Assembly (NCBI RefSeq): GCF_018917525.1
Contig: NZ_JAHLOS010000039.1
Span: forward strand, 1-39,010
DNA: 39,010 nt
Source of the DNA: Enterococcus raffinosus
Lineage (GTDB): Bacteria > Bacillota > Bacilli > Lactobacillales > Enterococcaceae
Reading direction: 5' to 3'
Position 1 is the stretch's first letter. Every line of letters starts with the position of its first letter. Positions 6,473-15,319 of the stretch are shown piece by piece. The position numbers and the translations under genes were made by a program. The notes below the pieces were generated by a model. The model did no database searches, was not told the origin of the DNA, and saw only the letters and a program-made list of their open reading frames with translations.

Positions 6473-8458
6473 TTACTTTCTAGAGAGTAGCTCTCGTAAC
6501 TCTTTAGGTGGCTCTTCTTTGAAAATCGTTCTCCACGAGCTAAGTAGGTTTCCTTTATTAACCATAATAGGCTCAATACCGATAAAGCTAGGGACATGCT
6601 TATGAAGGATGGATTGGGCTGCAGCTAAGGCGATGGCTCTTCCTTGCTCAAACGGTTGTTGGGCACTCACACATTTTATCGGTCCATCTTCAGCAATAAC
6701 TAATGCAGAAGAAAAATCTAAATCGACAGTTCCGACAATGATGTCTAATCGGTCGATAGTAGTTAGTGCTTTAATGACTTGCTGAGCTGGTCCATCCCAA
6801 GAGATGTAGATACCTTCTATTTCGGGATGCTCAGCCAACAAGTTCAATGTTTTATCAAAAACTTCACTTTCATTTTTGAAGGACGTTTGCGCTACGATTT
6901 CAATAGCTGGGAAATCTTCATCAATTAGCTGTTGCGCAGATGTATCCCTTTGATTGGTAGCATAGAAGTCAGAATCAAAGGTAATAAGTCCGACTTTGCT
7001 TTTCCCGTTCGAAACCATCTGTTCACATAAACCTCTGGCAGCGAGTCTTCCGTTAGTCAGTTCGTTTACAGACACGACCGATACATAATCGTTAGGAGTT
7101 AGTCCTTTGGGTACATTCGTAATTAAAATTAAATCACTAGGACTTTCAACAATTTTTTTGAAGGCTTCGGCCGTTTTTGCAGTATCTGTTGGGATAGCAA
7201 TAAAAATGTCCGGTTCTAATGACAAGAGACTGTCAATTTGCTTATTTTGCAGTTCGGCATCAAAGTGAGCATCCGTCACACCAATGACATTAATGTTAAG
7301 CTCATTAAATAGCTTATTTATCCCAGCTTCGTGAAGATTCATCCAAGAAGCACCAGTATAATGAAAAGAGATGACGGCAGTTCTTTTCTTTTGTTTTATT
7401 TCGGCAATTTCTTTTTCAGTAAGCATAATACTATCGATTGAGTAGGCCTTTTCGCCAAAGGGTCCCTTTGCAATTCCTGATGTAGAGTTCTGTAAATGGA
7501 AGGTAGTAGAAACAACCTTTTTGATCTGCAAATCCGCTGTGTATGAGTGCAAAACGTCTAAAGCCTCAGCAATGATTGTAGGAAAATCATGCTCAATACT
7601 CGTAATAGCTGGATCGCAAAGAGCATACCACGCTTCAGTTCCCAAAGAAATAATCGAAATGTCTTCAGGGATACGATACCCAGTCTTCTTAAAATAGCTG
7701 ATCACTTCATCCACAATTAAAGGGTCAACAAAGATCCCCGTCGGCGGGTAAAGATTATCTTGAGAAAACAGCGCATGCAGCTTTTCAAACAATTCATGCT
7801 CAGAAAGTCGTTTAGTAGAGATGATCTCTTCATCGATCTCAAGTTTGCTTTTTTGAAAAGCCTGCTTGAAGCCAATGAGTGAGTCATTCTCCGTTTTCTC
7901 CGAATAGTCTATGTACGCAATTCTGGAGTGTCCGCTTTTTATTAAATGATTGGTTGCATGCTCAACACCTGCACAACTATCGCTAGAAATATATGGCAAA
8001 GTGATTGTTTCATAGTTATTGGCGCTGATGATCACAAACGGAATCTTGTAAAATTTTTTAGGAAATGTCGGTTCAACTTCTTCTGAGTAGATTAGAATTT
8101 GACCGATAATTTTTTCAGCGAAGCTATCAAACATAACTTCAAACTCATTCGTTATATCTTGGTATTCAACAGGAATAACGAGTACATTTTTATTCGTTTG
8201 TTGCCGACGAATTTCTGCTAGAAGACCCATTTGAAATTTATCAGAAAAATTTGGCACATACACCAATAGAATTTGTACTTTGTTCTCATTTTTTTTATTT
8301 TGCTTCAATACAAAATTAGGAACAGAGTCAAGCGAAGCGATAACCTCTTCTACTTTTCTTTCTAACTCAGGGCTAACATATCTAGTTTTTCTAACAACGT
8401 GAGAAACTGTAGCTACAGAAACGCCAGCCATTTCCGCTACTTCTTTAATAGTCGTCAA
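6473..8458 (-). CDS. LacI-family regulator fused to a second solute-binding domain
   Basis: At 661 aa this is about twice the usual LacI length. Residues 1-50 are a LacI helix-turn-helix (TIKEVAEMAGVSVATVSHVVR, then YVSPELERKVEEVI). Residues about 60-325 are a periplasmic-binding-like sensor as in LacI/GalR (ending near DPAITSIEHDFPTI). Residues about 346-640 are a second binding domain that lines up along its length with the ABC solute-binding lipoprotein encoded at 11676: ISFHYTGASW versus ISFHYAGNDW, IPTDTAKTAEAFKK versus IPTDAKATSDAFKR, YATNQR versus FVTNQR. No signal peptide or membrane segment lies between domains, so all of it is cytosolic. It probably controls the divergent sugar operons at 8.7-18.4 kb and senses two ligands or two forms of one (inference). 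Confidence 0.88.
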   Translation of the reverse strand: MTTIKEVAEMAGVSVATVSHVVRKTRYVSPELERKVEEVIASLDSVPNFVLKQNKKNENKVQILLVYVPNFSDKFQMGLLAEIRRQQTNKNVLVIPVEYQDITNEFEVMFDSFAEKIIGQILIYSEEVEPTFPKKFYKIPFVIISANNYETITLPYISSDSCAGVEHATNHLIKSGHSRIAYIDYSEKTENDSLIGFKQAFQKSKLEIDEEIISTKRLSEHELFEKLHALFSQDNLYPPTGIFVDPLIVDEVISYFKKTGYRIPEDISIISLGTEAWYALCDPAITSIEHDFPTIIAEALDVLHSYTADLQIKKVVSTTFHLQNSTSGIAKGPFGEKAYSIDSIMLTEKEIAEIKQKKRTAVISFHYTGASWMNLHEAGINKLFNELNINVIGVTDAHFDAELQNKQIDSLLSLEPDIFIAIPTDTAKTAEAFKKIVESPSDLILITNVPKGLTPNDYVSVVSVNELTNGRLAARGLCEQMVSNGKSKVGLITFDSDFYATNQRDTSAQQLIDEDFPAIEIVAQTSFKNESEVFDKTLNLLAEHPEIEGIYISWDGPAQQVIKALTTIDRLDIIVGTVDLDFSSALVIAEDGPIKCVSAQQPFEQGRAIALAAAQSILHKHVPSFIGIEPIMVNKGNLLSSWRTIFKEEPPKELRELLSRK

Positions 8459-8491
8459 AAAATCACCATTTTCTATTTTTATCTAATTCAC

Positions 8492-8520
8492 ATCATACTA
8501 CAAGGTATCAGTAAAGTGAA
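8492..8520 (-). promoter_or_regulatory. promoter of the LacI-fusion regulator
   Basis: On the minus strand TTCACT (8515-8520) and TATGAT (8492-8497) are separated by 17 bp, about 35 bp upstream of the ATG. The TTTACGTAAA motif found at the catabolic promoters is not seen here. Confidence 0.5.
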
Positions 8521-8627
8521 CGTTTTTATAAGTGCTGAAGAAGGCAATGAATCGACAATGGCAGGAATTGATCTGTATTAAATCTGACTCTCAAGATTAT
8601 TGAAGCATCATTGAATACGGCCTTCGA

Positions 8628-8661
8628 GAAAACATCAAATACTCAAGTATTTGATGTTTTC
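8628..8661 (-). terminator. hairpin ending the minus-strand sugar operon
   Basis: A perfect 16-bp inverted repeat (GAAAACATCAAATACT / AGTATTTGATGTTTTC) with a 2-nt spacer lies 24 bp beyond the oxidoreductase stop. The T tract is part of the stem, so termination strength is uncertain. Confidence 0.6.
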
Positions 8662-8684
8662 TGCTTTAAGTTACTTCTTTTTTA

Positions 8685-9740
8685 CTAAAGCCCATTTGGG
8701 AAGTGAATGGTTTCATTCTTTTTAGAAGATTCGAAACAAGCATCAATAATGGTTGTTAGTCGTAATAGTTCTTCTGCTTTAATAAAAGGTTCGGCTTTTC
8801 CATCGATTGTTAAGGCAAAGTTATCATAAAACTCGACGACATTGCTTTTAACATAAGGTAAGGGGAAGGTTTCGATGGAATCATCATTTCTCGGAGCCAT
8901 CGTTTTTGTAAGTCCAGCGCCAGTTTCGACAGGGACTGCTTCCTTAGCTAGCTCTCCAGTCAAAGTTACGTAATTTCCGTTGAGCTCAAAGTCCTCAATT
9001 ACCGCGGTCCCAATTGATCCAACCGTATACCATTCAGGCAATTCGATAAAATTCGACGTTCCGACTTCTAAATAGGCTTTTTTTGAAGTATCGAAAACTA
9101 GCTCTATTTTGAATCCATCGTCTACCTCATGGCCCAAAAAATGATTTAGTGTTGCGTGAAGATGAACGATCTTTTGATTTGGGAATAAAAATAAAATCCG
9201 ATCAATTAGGTGAACGCCCCAATCCAACAGCATACCGCCGCCTTGTGCCTTTTCTCTACGCCAATCTTTTGGAATCCCGCGTGATCCTTGTACACGATTT
9301 TCAACGTATAGTAGTTCGCCCAACTTGTTTTCTTCGAGTAATTTCTTCGTGATTAAGAAATTTTCATCCCAGCGTCTATTTTGGTGAACGGTAAATTTTT
9401 GCCCACTTTTTTCAGCAGCTGCTAAAATTTCTTCCAACTCTTTAGTATTCAATGTAACTGGTTTTTCTGAAATAACGTGTTTTCCTGATTGTAAAGCTTG
9501 GATTGCGATTGTCTTATGGGTATCGTTTGGCGTTGCTATTAAGATAATATCAATCGTGGGCTCTGCCAGTAAATCCGCCAATGAGGGGTACTTTTTGATT
9601 GTTGACGAAATAGTTGAATAATCCTTTTCTGAATCACTATCAAAAACCCCCGTGATCTCAACATATTGGCTCTCCTTAATTCGTTTGATATGTTGTTTCC
9701 CCATTCCGCCAAAGCCTACTAAGCCAACTCTTTTTTTCAT
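8685..9740 (-). CDS. Gfo/Idh/MocA family NAD(P)-dependent oxidoreductase
   Basis: The N-terminal Rossmann fold has GFGGMG near residue 9, IATPNDTH and the family motif EKPVT (about 94-98). The C-terminal alpha/beta domain carries GGGMLLDWGVHLIDR, holding the catalytic Asp/His pair of this family. Length (351 aa) is normal. It probably oxidises or reduces a sugar or cyclitol hydroxyl, often at C3. It overlaps the upstream TIM-barrel gene by 4 nt, so the two are co-translated. Together with the second family member at 15320 it could supply the oxidation and reduction halves of a 3-keto-sugar pathway (inference). Confidence 0.9.
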   Translation of the reverse strand: MKKRVGLVGFGGMGKQHIKRIKESQYVEITGVFDSDSEKDYSTISSTIKKYPSLADLLAEPTIDIILIATPNDTHKTIAIQALQSGKHVISEKPVTLNTKELEEILAAAEKSGQKFTVHQNRRWDENFLITKKLLEENKLGELLYVENRVQGSRGIPKDWRREKAQGGGMLLDWGVHLIDRILFLFPNQKIVHLHATLNHFLGHEVDDGFKIELVFDTSKKAYLEVGTSNFIELPEWYTVGSIGTAVIEDFELNGNYVTLTGELAKEAVPVETGAGLTKTMAPRNDDSIETFPLPYVKSNVVEFYDNFALTIDGKAEPFIKAEELLRLTTIIDACFESSKKNETIHFPNGL

Positions 9741-10636
9741 GCTAAAACATCCTTTCTATTAAAACATTCCTCAATATATTTTTTAGAGTGAATAAGTATT
9801 TGTTCCGCCTCGCTTTTGTTCTCACTCTTGAACTCCAAAGTAAGATCCTTTGAATAGTGCTGCTCTTTCAGGATTTCAAAAATCGTTCTCCAATCAATGC
9901 TTCCTAATCCTAATGGAGCAGGTCTGTACCAACCAAAATCGTAGGGATGCTCCCGTTCTATCTGTTTTCCAAAAATTCCATATCTGCTGAGATTATCAGT
10001 TTCAACAAAAACCTCCTTTACATGAATGTTGAAAATTCTATCGTAATAATCAGTGAGTGCTTTCAGATAGTCGATTTTCTGCCATATAAGATGGGAAGGA
10101 TCAAAATTTAGCCCGAAGTTCTCATTGGGAATTCTGGAAAACATTTCATCCCAAAGCTCAGGGCTATACGAAATAGTTGCAGGAAAGCCATTTTTATCCC
10201 ATGAAGGCATGGAACAATTTTCAATCGCGATTTTGATCTTTAGCTGTTCAGCATAGTCCACGATGGGATGCACAAGTGAATCTAACAAAGTAAAGTTTTC
10301 CGCAATTGATTTACTGGCATCTCGTCCTAAAAAGGTACTAATTTGTGGAATCCCATTTTCAAAAGCAAAATCAATCAGGCGGTATAAATTGTTTATGTGC
10401 AGCTGTCTTAAGTGTTTTTCCTCGGTCAAAATATTTTGATAATAAGCTAAAGAAGAAAAACGAATTTCGTTTTCACAGAGTTTGGATTTTAAACATTCAG
10501 TATCGAAAGTAGCCAGACGTTGAATCGAACTTGGTGTTAGGGAAACTTCTAATTGAGAGTAGCCGAGTTGCGTAGCTAAAAAGACCTTATCTAATAGAGA
10601 ACTGTTGAAACAGTTGGTCAAAAATCCTAGTTTCAT
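9737..10636 (-). CDS. sugar phosphate isomerase/epimerase-like TIM-barrel enzyme
   Basis: This 299-aa AP-endonuclease-2-type TIM barrel has the metal-binding landmarks AIENCSMP, NFGLNFDPSHLIWQKIDY, FNIHVKEV and LTLEFKSE. It is clearly paralogous to the protein at 16579: both share TFLGR-x(2-4)-SKS-x(2)-EN, IENC-x-M and NFG-[LI]-N-[FY]-DPSH. The family includes isomerases, epimerases, IolE-like dehydratases and the eliminases/hydratases of 3-keto-glycoside breakdown. It is first in a minus-strand operon and divergent from the ABC operon, with a TTTACGTAAA motif upstream. Confidence 0.85.
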   Translation of the reverse strand: MKLGFLTNCFNSSLLDKVFLATQLGYSQLEVSLTPSSIQRLATFDTECLKSKLCENEIRFSSLAYYQNILTEEKHLRQLHINNLYRLIDFAFENGIPQISTFLGRDASKSIAENFTLLDSLVHPIVDYAEQLKIKIAIENCSMPSWDKNGFPATISYSPELWDEMFSRIPNENFGLNFDPSHLIWQKIDYLKALTDYYDRIFNIHVKEVFVETDNLSRYGIFGKQIEREHPYDFGWYRPAPLGLGSIDWRTIFEILKEQHYSKDLTLEFKSENKSEAEQILIHSKKYIEECFNRKDVLA

Positions 10637-10650
10637 AAAAACACGTCCTT

Positions 10651-10660
10651 TTTACGTAAA
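10651..10660. promoter_or_regulatory. TTTACGTAAA operator candidate, left copy
   Basis: This perfect 10-bp palindrome with a central CG, typical of LacI-family operators, lies just upstream of the minus-strand TIM-barrel start. The sequence TTTACGTAAAAAGGA follows on the minus strand exactly as it does on the plus strand at 10826. Confidence 0.6.
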
Positions 10661-10766
10661 TTTTGTATTTATACTTCAAAGATACATCGGTTTTGTAAAA
10701 TTTGCAACTTTTTTCTTAGGTTTATATCGAATTTAGCTAATAATCAACGTAAAAACGAAAAAAATA

Positions 10767-10795
10767 TTGACAAAGGATTTTCCCGATGGTAGGAT
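10767..10795 (+). promoter_or_regulatory. promoter of the sugar ABC/catabolic operon
   Basis: A consensus TTGACA (10767-10772), a 17-bp spacer and TAGGAT (10790-10795) precede the plus-strand operon. A cre-like site follows directly and a LacI-type palindrome lies further downstream. Confidence 0.75.
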
Positions 10796-10802
10796 TCAGG
10801 TG

Positions 10803-10817
10803 TGGAAAGCGCTAACA
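10803..10817 (+). promoter_or_regulatory. cre (CcpA) site
   Basis: TGGAAAGCGCTAACA matches the catabolite-responsive element closely (14-bp core at 10804-10817 with one mismatch from TGWAANCGNTNWCA). Its position just after the -10 box fits repression by CcpA when a preferred sugar is present. Confidence 0.75.
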
Positions 10818-10825
10818 CAAATAAA

Positions 10826-10835
10826 TTTACGTAAA
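10826..10835. promoter_or_regulatory. TTTACGTAAA operator candidate, right copy
   Basis: A second perfect copy of the palindrome lies between the promoter and the ribosome binding site (AAGGAG at 10835-10840) of the plus-strand operon. Two copies about 175 bp apart, one per divergent unit, could allow looping by a LacI-type tetramer (inference). Confidence 0.6.
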
Positions 10836-10849
10836 AAGGAGTGGCGGTT

Positions 10850-11665
10850 TTGGAAGTTGGATACATGACAAATGGTTTCGGCGGGTTAGTAGGTACAGGC
10901 GGCGGTGTCACCAATGTTAGGGAGGCAAAATATCTTTCTTTAATTGATGAGGACGAGGTGATAAAGAAAATCTCTGAAGTTGGGTATCGCTACATTGAGT
11001 TGTTTGATGGAAATTTAGAGAAATTTGATGATTCGCCAGAAAAATTGAAAGCGTATTTAGCTGAAACGAATACGAAGATCTTAGGGATTTATACAGGGGC
11101 AAACTATATTTATACTGATGCATTTGAAGATGAATTTTTCCGAATCAAAAAAACGATTGAAAACATGAAGAAGTTTGGAGCAAAGCATTTAGTTCTTGGA
11201 GGCGGAGCAATCCGTGCAAAGGGAAATAATACAGAAGACTATAAGATTTTAGCGAAAAATCTTGATCAGGTTGCACAGTTTGCTAAAGAAAATGGCATCA
11301 TTGCAAGTTATCATCCTCATCTAGGATCGGCGGTCGAGACGCCTGAACAAATTGATCAGCTGTTTTCGTTAACAAACATTTGTTTTTGTCCAGATATCGC
11401 TCATCTTGTGGCTGGCGGTGGAGATGCTTTGGCGTTGATCAAGAAATATCGTGAACGAATCGAATACGTCCATTTAAAGGATCTGAAAGGATCAGAATTT
11501 GTTCCATTGGGAGAAGGGGACATCCCATTAGAAGAAATTATTCGCTACTTAAAAGAGGACGGTTTTTCGGGGGATTGGCTAGTAGAAATTGATGGCTACT
11601 CAGGGGATTCTTACTACGCTTGCGAAGCTTCTTACAAGTTTTTAGAACAGTTCTTTGAAGTATAG
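10850..11665 (+). CDS. sugar phosphate isomerase/epimerase (IolE-like TIM barrel)
   Basis: This TIM barrel belongs to a different branch from the other two in the cluster. Landmarks are YIELFDGN, YHPHLGSAVETPEQI, FCPDIAHLVAGGGD, YVHLKDLKG and LVEIDGYSG, which supply the metal-binding His/Asp/Glu residues. I prefer the TTG start at 10850 (271 aa), because the AAGGAG motif ends at 10840 and would be too close to the GTG at 10841. It is the first gene of a seven-gene plus-strand operon. A dehydratase, epimerase or keto-sugar eliminase/hydratase role is possible; the exact reaction cannot be read from sequence. Confidence 0.85.
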   Translation: MEVGYMTNGFGGLVGTGGGVTNVREAKYLSLIDEDEVIKKISEVGYRYIELFDGNLEKFDDSPEKLKAYLAETNTKILGIYTGANYIYTDAFEDEFFRIKKTIENMKKFGAKHLVLGGGAIRAKGNNTEDYKILAKNLDQVAQFAKENGIIASYHPHLGSAVETPEQIDQLFSLTNICFCPDIAHLVAGGGDALALIKKYRERIEYVHLKDLKGSEFVPLGEGDIPLEEIIRYLKEDGFSGDWLVEIDGYSGDSYYACEASYKFLEQFFEV

Positions 11666-11675
11666 GGGGAGAATT

Positions 11676-12809
11676 ATGAAGTTTATCAGAAAAATGATCG
11701 CTTTTTCATTAGTTTTACTATTTGCGACTGGATGCGGTTCGGATTCTGCAGCTAATAAGGAGGCGTTAGAAAAAACAGATGGAAAAGACGAAATTGTGTT
11801 AGATGAAAACGATATAAAATCGACAGGACCGAACGGAGAAAAAGCCGCACCCGCCAGTTCTTTAACGCTGACAGATGAAGAAATCGCAAAATTGAAAGCC
11901 GGCAATTATTCAGCGGCAATTTCGTTTCATTATGCTGGAAATGACTGGTCCTCAGCTCAGCAAAAGGGACTGGAGGATACCTTCAAAAAATATGGGATCA
12001 ATATTGTCGGAACAACCGATGCGAATTTCTCTGTTGAGCAACAGGTATCCGACTTGGAAACATTAACTGCTCTTAATCCAGATGTGATGATTAGTATTCC
12101 CACAGATGCCAAAGCGACATCTGATGCCTTCAAGCGCGTAAGTGGTCAAGGAATCAAGTTAGTCTTTATGGACAATGTACCTGATAATTTTGTTGCTGGT
12201 GAAAATTACGTTGGGGCTGTTTCAGCTGATAATTACGGAAATGGTGTTATCGCTGCGGAGCTGATCGGAGACAAGTTGAAGGGCAAAGGAAAAATTGGGA
12301 TTGTTCATTACGATGTTGACTACTTCGTTACGAATCAACGATTAGAAGCATTTGAAAAAACGATTAAGAAAGAATATCCGGATATTGAAGTTATTGCAAA
12401 AACTGGTTTTTCAGATGTCAACCAATCTACTGAAGTCGCTGACGCGATGCTGACCCAAAATCCAGATTTAGAAGCGATTTTTGCAATTTGGGATATTCCT
12501 GCCGAGGGTGTCTTATCCGCACTTACCTCTGCTGGGCGCGAGGATGTTTTTGTCAGTTCGATTGACTTAGGCGATAACATTGCTAAAGAAATAGCTCAAG
12601 GAAAAGTTTTAGGTGTGGGCGCTCAATTACCTTACGATCAAGGCGTAGCGGAAGCAACCATGGCAGCCTATGCTTTATTAGGAAAAGAGACACCTTCTTA
12701 TGTGGCTGTTCCGGCAACAAAGGTGGAAAGAAATACCATTGTTTCTGGCTATGAGATGGTTTACCACAAGAAAGCACCAGGCTTTATTACTGAAGAATTA
12801 GACAAATGA
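11676..12809 (+). CDS. sugar ABC transporter substrate-binding lipoprotein (CUT2/RbsB-like)
   Basis: This 377-aa protein has a lipoprotein signal (charged MKFIRK, hydrophobic core, lipobox FATGC with Cys20), a low-complexity acidic linker, and a Peripla_BP_4-type binding domain from about residue 65. It captures the sugar outside the cell for the ATPase and permease that follow. The start at 11676 is fixed by GGGGGA at 11665-11670. Its binding domain resembles the C-terminal half of the LacI-fusion regulator at 6473-8458 along its whole length, so the regulator may read the same or a related ligand inside the cell. Confidence 0.92.
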   Translation: MKFIRKMIAFSLVLLFATGCGSDSAANKEALEKTDGKDEIVLDENDIKSTGPNGEKAAPASSLTLTDEEIAKLKAGNYSAAISFHYAGNDWSSAQQKGLEDTFKKYGINIVGTTDANFSVEQQVSDLETLTALNPDVMISIPTDAKATSDAFKRVSGQGIKLVFMDNVPDNFVAGENYVGAVSADNYGNGVIAAELIGDKLKGKGKIGIVHYDVDYFVTNQRLEAFEKTIKKEYPDIEVIAKTGFSDVNQSTEVADAMLTQNPDLEAIFAIWDIPAEGVLSALTSAGREDVFVSSIDLGDNIAKEIAQGKVLGVGAQLPYDQGVAEATMAAYALLGKETPSYVAVPATKVERNTIVSGYEMVYHKKAPGFITEELDK

Positions 12810-12826
12810 TAGTAGAGGGTGAACGC

Positions 12827-14320
12827 ATGCTTGATTCTATTTTAAAAATGAACAGGATTGAAAAAAAGTTTGGTGAAACAAAAGTTTTAAAGGACGTGGA
12901 TTTTACCTTAAAAAGAGGAGAAGTTCATGCATTGGTTGGTGGCAATGGTGCAGGAAAGTCAACTCTTATGAAAATAATGACAGGTGTCTACTCAAAAGAT
13001 GGTGGGGAAATTCGGATCGAGGATCAGCTAGTTGATTTTAAAAATCGCGAAGATGCCTCAAAAAACGGAATTGAAATGATTTTTCAGGAATTGTCTCTCG
13101 TTCAATCGATGACAGTGGCACAGAATATTTTTCTTGGGAGTGAACTGCAAAAAAACGGATTGATTGATGAAAAGGAAATGAATAGGAAGGCACGATCAGC
13201 CCTACTTAATTTAGGAATAGATATCAATCCTAAAGCAAAGGTCGAAAGCTTAAGTGTTGGACTAAGCCAGATGGTGGAAATTGCGAAAGCGGTTATTAAG
13301 GATGCTAAAATTCTGGTTTTTGATGAACCGACAGCCTCTTTGTCAGATGGAGAGTCAAAACAGCTTTTTCAGCTGATCAATGATCTAAAAGATAAAGGTG
13401 TAACAATGGTGTACATCTCGCATCGAATGAATGAAATCATGAATATCGCAGATCGTATCACTATATTAAAGGATGGAACCAACGTTTTAACAGATGAAAT
13501 CGCTAACTTATGCTTAGAAGATATTGTTTCGTTCTTTGTTGGCGAAAACGGACCGACTTTTGAATGGAAAAAACGTGATTATTCACAGGATGAGTCAATT
13601 TTAAAGGTAGAGAACTTAACCATTAACCATGCCATTTCCGAGATATCCTTTGAAGTTAAGAAAGGGGAGATACTTGGTATTGCTGGATTGATGGGTAGTG
13701 GTCGAACGGAGATTTTGGAAGGTCTATTTGGCATCAGTCCAATAGAATCTGGAGAGATCTATATTGATAATCAAAAGAGTGCGATAAGAAATACTCGAGA
13801 CGCTATAAAATCGGGTTTGGGCCTAGTGCCTGAAGACAGAAGGAAGCAAGGATTGGTACTGTCTCACTCCGTGAAAGAGAACAATATTTTACCTATTTTA
13901 AAGAAATTGTCCTTTATTGATTTCGTAATTGATGAAAAAGAATCACAAAAAGTAACTAAAAAGAACGTTTCGGACTTCAATATTAAAACTTCAAGCATAG
14001 ACAAAAAAATCAGCCTATTATCAGGCGGAAATCAGCAAAAGGTTGTCATATCAAAATGGTTGAACACAAATCCTAAAGTGATGTTATTGGATGAACCGAC
14101 GGCCGGGGTTGATATCGGAGCCAAAACGGAAATCATTAATATCATTCGGGAGTATGCCGATAAGGGAAACGGTGTCCTGTTTGTTTCTTCAGAGCTTGCA
14201 GAGCTATTGGCAGCATGTGATCGTATCTTGGTTCTTTTTGATGGAAAGATAGTGAATGACATTAAACGAGAAGAAATTTCATGTGAGGAGGAACTACAGC
14301 ATGCAATCCAAGCAGGCTAA
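12827..14320 (+). CDS. sugar ABC transporter ATP-binding protein (RbsA/MglA-like)
   Basis: This 497-aa protein holds two fused nucleotide-binding domains, typical of CUT2 importers. The first has Walker A GGNGAGKST and Walker B ILVFDEPTASLS. The second is degenerate at its P-loop (GLMGSGRTE) but has LSGGNQQKVVISKWL and VMLLDEPTAGVDIGAK. The ATG at 12827 is used because GAGGGTG lies seven bases upstream; an earlier ATG overlaps the binding-protein stop codon and lacks a clear ribosome binding site. It energises import together with the adjacent permease. Confidence 0.93.
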   Translation: MLDSILKMNRIEKKFGETKVLKDVDFTLKRGEVHALVGGNGAGKSTLMKIMTGVYSKDGGEIRIEDQLVDFKNREDASKNGIEMIFQELSLVQSMTVAQNIFLGSELQKNGLIDEKEMNRKARSALLNLGIDINPKAKVESLSVGLSQMVEIAKAVIKDAKILVFDEPTASLSDGESKQLFQLINDLKDKGVTMVYISHRMNEIMNIADRITILKDGTNVLTDEIANLCLEDIVSFFVGENGPTFEWKKRDYSQDESILKVENLTINHAISEISFEVKKGEILGIAGLMGSGRTEILEGLFGISPIESGEIYIDNQKSAIRNTRDAIKSGLGLVPEDRRKQGLVLSHSVKENNILPILKKLSFIDFVIDEKESQKVTKKNVSDFNIKTSSIDKKISLLSGGNQQKVVISKWLNTNPKVMLLDEPTAGVDIGAKTEIINIIREYADKGNGVLFVSSELAELLAACDRILVLFDGKIVNDIKREEISCEEELQHAIQAG

Positions 14321-15296
14321 TTTAGAAAAAAAGACATCCGATACTAAAATCGATTTGAAAACGATCGAGTGGAATAAATACATGGTTTACATCGTATTTG
14401 TTATTGTTTTTCTAGCTTTCTCAATTTTTTTAGGAAATAAGGGCTTTTTAAGCTCCAACAATCTGCTAAATATCCTAAGACAAACGTCAATGATCTCTAT
14501 CATGGCCGTTGCAGGAACGTTTGTATTGGCGGCGGGTCAGATTGATTTGACCGTAGGCGCGGTTGCAGCGATGACAGCCATGTGTGTGTCTTTAGTCCTG
14601 CAAAGTACGAACTCGATTATTTTAGCCTTACTAACCGGTTTAGGATTTGGCGTCATTTGCGGAGCGGTGAATGGTTTCTTGGTTACTATTCTTAAAATTC
14701 CAGCATTTCTTGCCACATTGGGAATGATGCAGATTATTCGTGGGTCGGCTATGTGGATTACTAATACCGCGGCAGTTCCGATCAAGAACAATCAATTTAA
14801 TAGTGTCTTTGGTATAGGCAGCGTTGGTGGTATTTCCGTCCTGATTTTATGGACAATCCTGTTTTATGTAGTTGGTGTATTTCTATTTAACAAAACGCCA
14901 TTTGGGAAACATACATTAGCTACTGGTGGGAATGAATTATCTGCAAAATACAGCGGGATAAATACGAATCTCATCAAGTTGAAGGTATTTATTATGTCAG
15001 GCGCATTCGCCGCGTTTGCCGGGATTTTATACGCCGGAAGAATGCAGTCAGGAAGATACTCTTTTGGTGATGGTGATGAAATGTCTGTCATAGCGGCTGT
15101 GGTTCTTGGCGGTGCAGCTATGAACGGAGGCTCGGGTTCTGTTATAGGTGCATTGGTCGGGTCATTATTGATGGGGATTATCAAAAATGCTTTGATCTTG
15201 GCAGGGTTGAGTTCTTCTCAACAAACCATTGTTCAAGGGTTGATTATCGTTTTCGCAGTTGCACTTAGCAATTTATCAAGTAAAAAAAATAATTAA
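14301..15296 (+). CDS. sugar ABC transporter permease (RbsC-like)
   Basis: This 331-aa membrane protein has about eight to ten hydrophobic segments. BPD_transp_2 family landmarks include AAGQIDLTVGAVAAM, GFLVTILKIPAFLATLGMM and AAVVLGGAAMNGGSGSV. The ATG at 14301 follows GAGGAGG; the gene overlaps the end of the ATPase gene by 20 nt, so the two are translationally coupled. It is the only permease of the set, so it is probably a homodimer, as is usual for CUT2 systems. Confidence 0.93.
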   Translation: MQSKQANLEKKTSDTKIDLKTIEWNKYMVYIVFVIVFLAFSIFLGNKGFLSSNNLLNILRQTSMISIMAVAGTFVLAAGQIDLTVGAVAAMTAMCVSLVLQSTNSIILALLTGLGFGVICGAVNGFLVTILKIPAFLATLGMMQIIRGSAMWITNTAAVPIKNNQFNSVFGIGSVGGISVLILWTILFYVVGVFLFNKTPFGKHTLATGGNELSAKYSGINTNLIKLKVFIMSGAFAAFAGILYAGRMQSGRYSFGDGDEMSVIAAVVLGGAAMNGGSGSVIGALVGSLLMGIIKNALILAGLSSSQQTIVQGLIIVFAVALSNLSSKKNN

Positions 15297-15319
15297 AACA
15301 TTAAAGGAGAGATATTAAA

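Noticed and set aside
6473-8458. Assembly fusion of two genes in the 661-aa regulator
   Set aside because: A single continuous frame without internal ribosome binding site or signal peptide, and with a smooth linker (330-345), argues for a genuine fusion; not fully excluded without read data.
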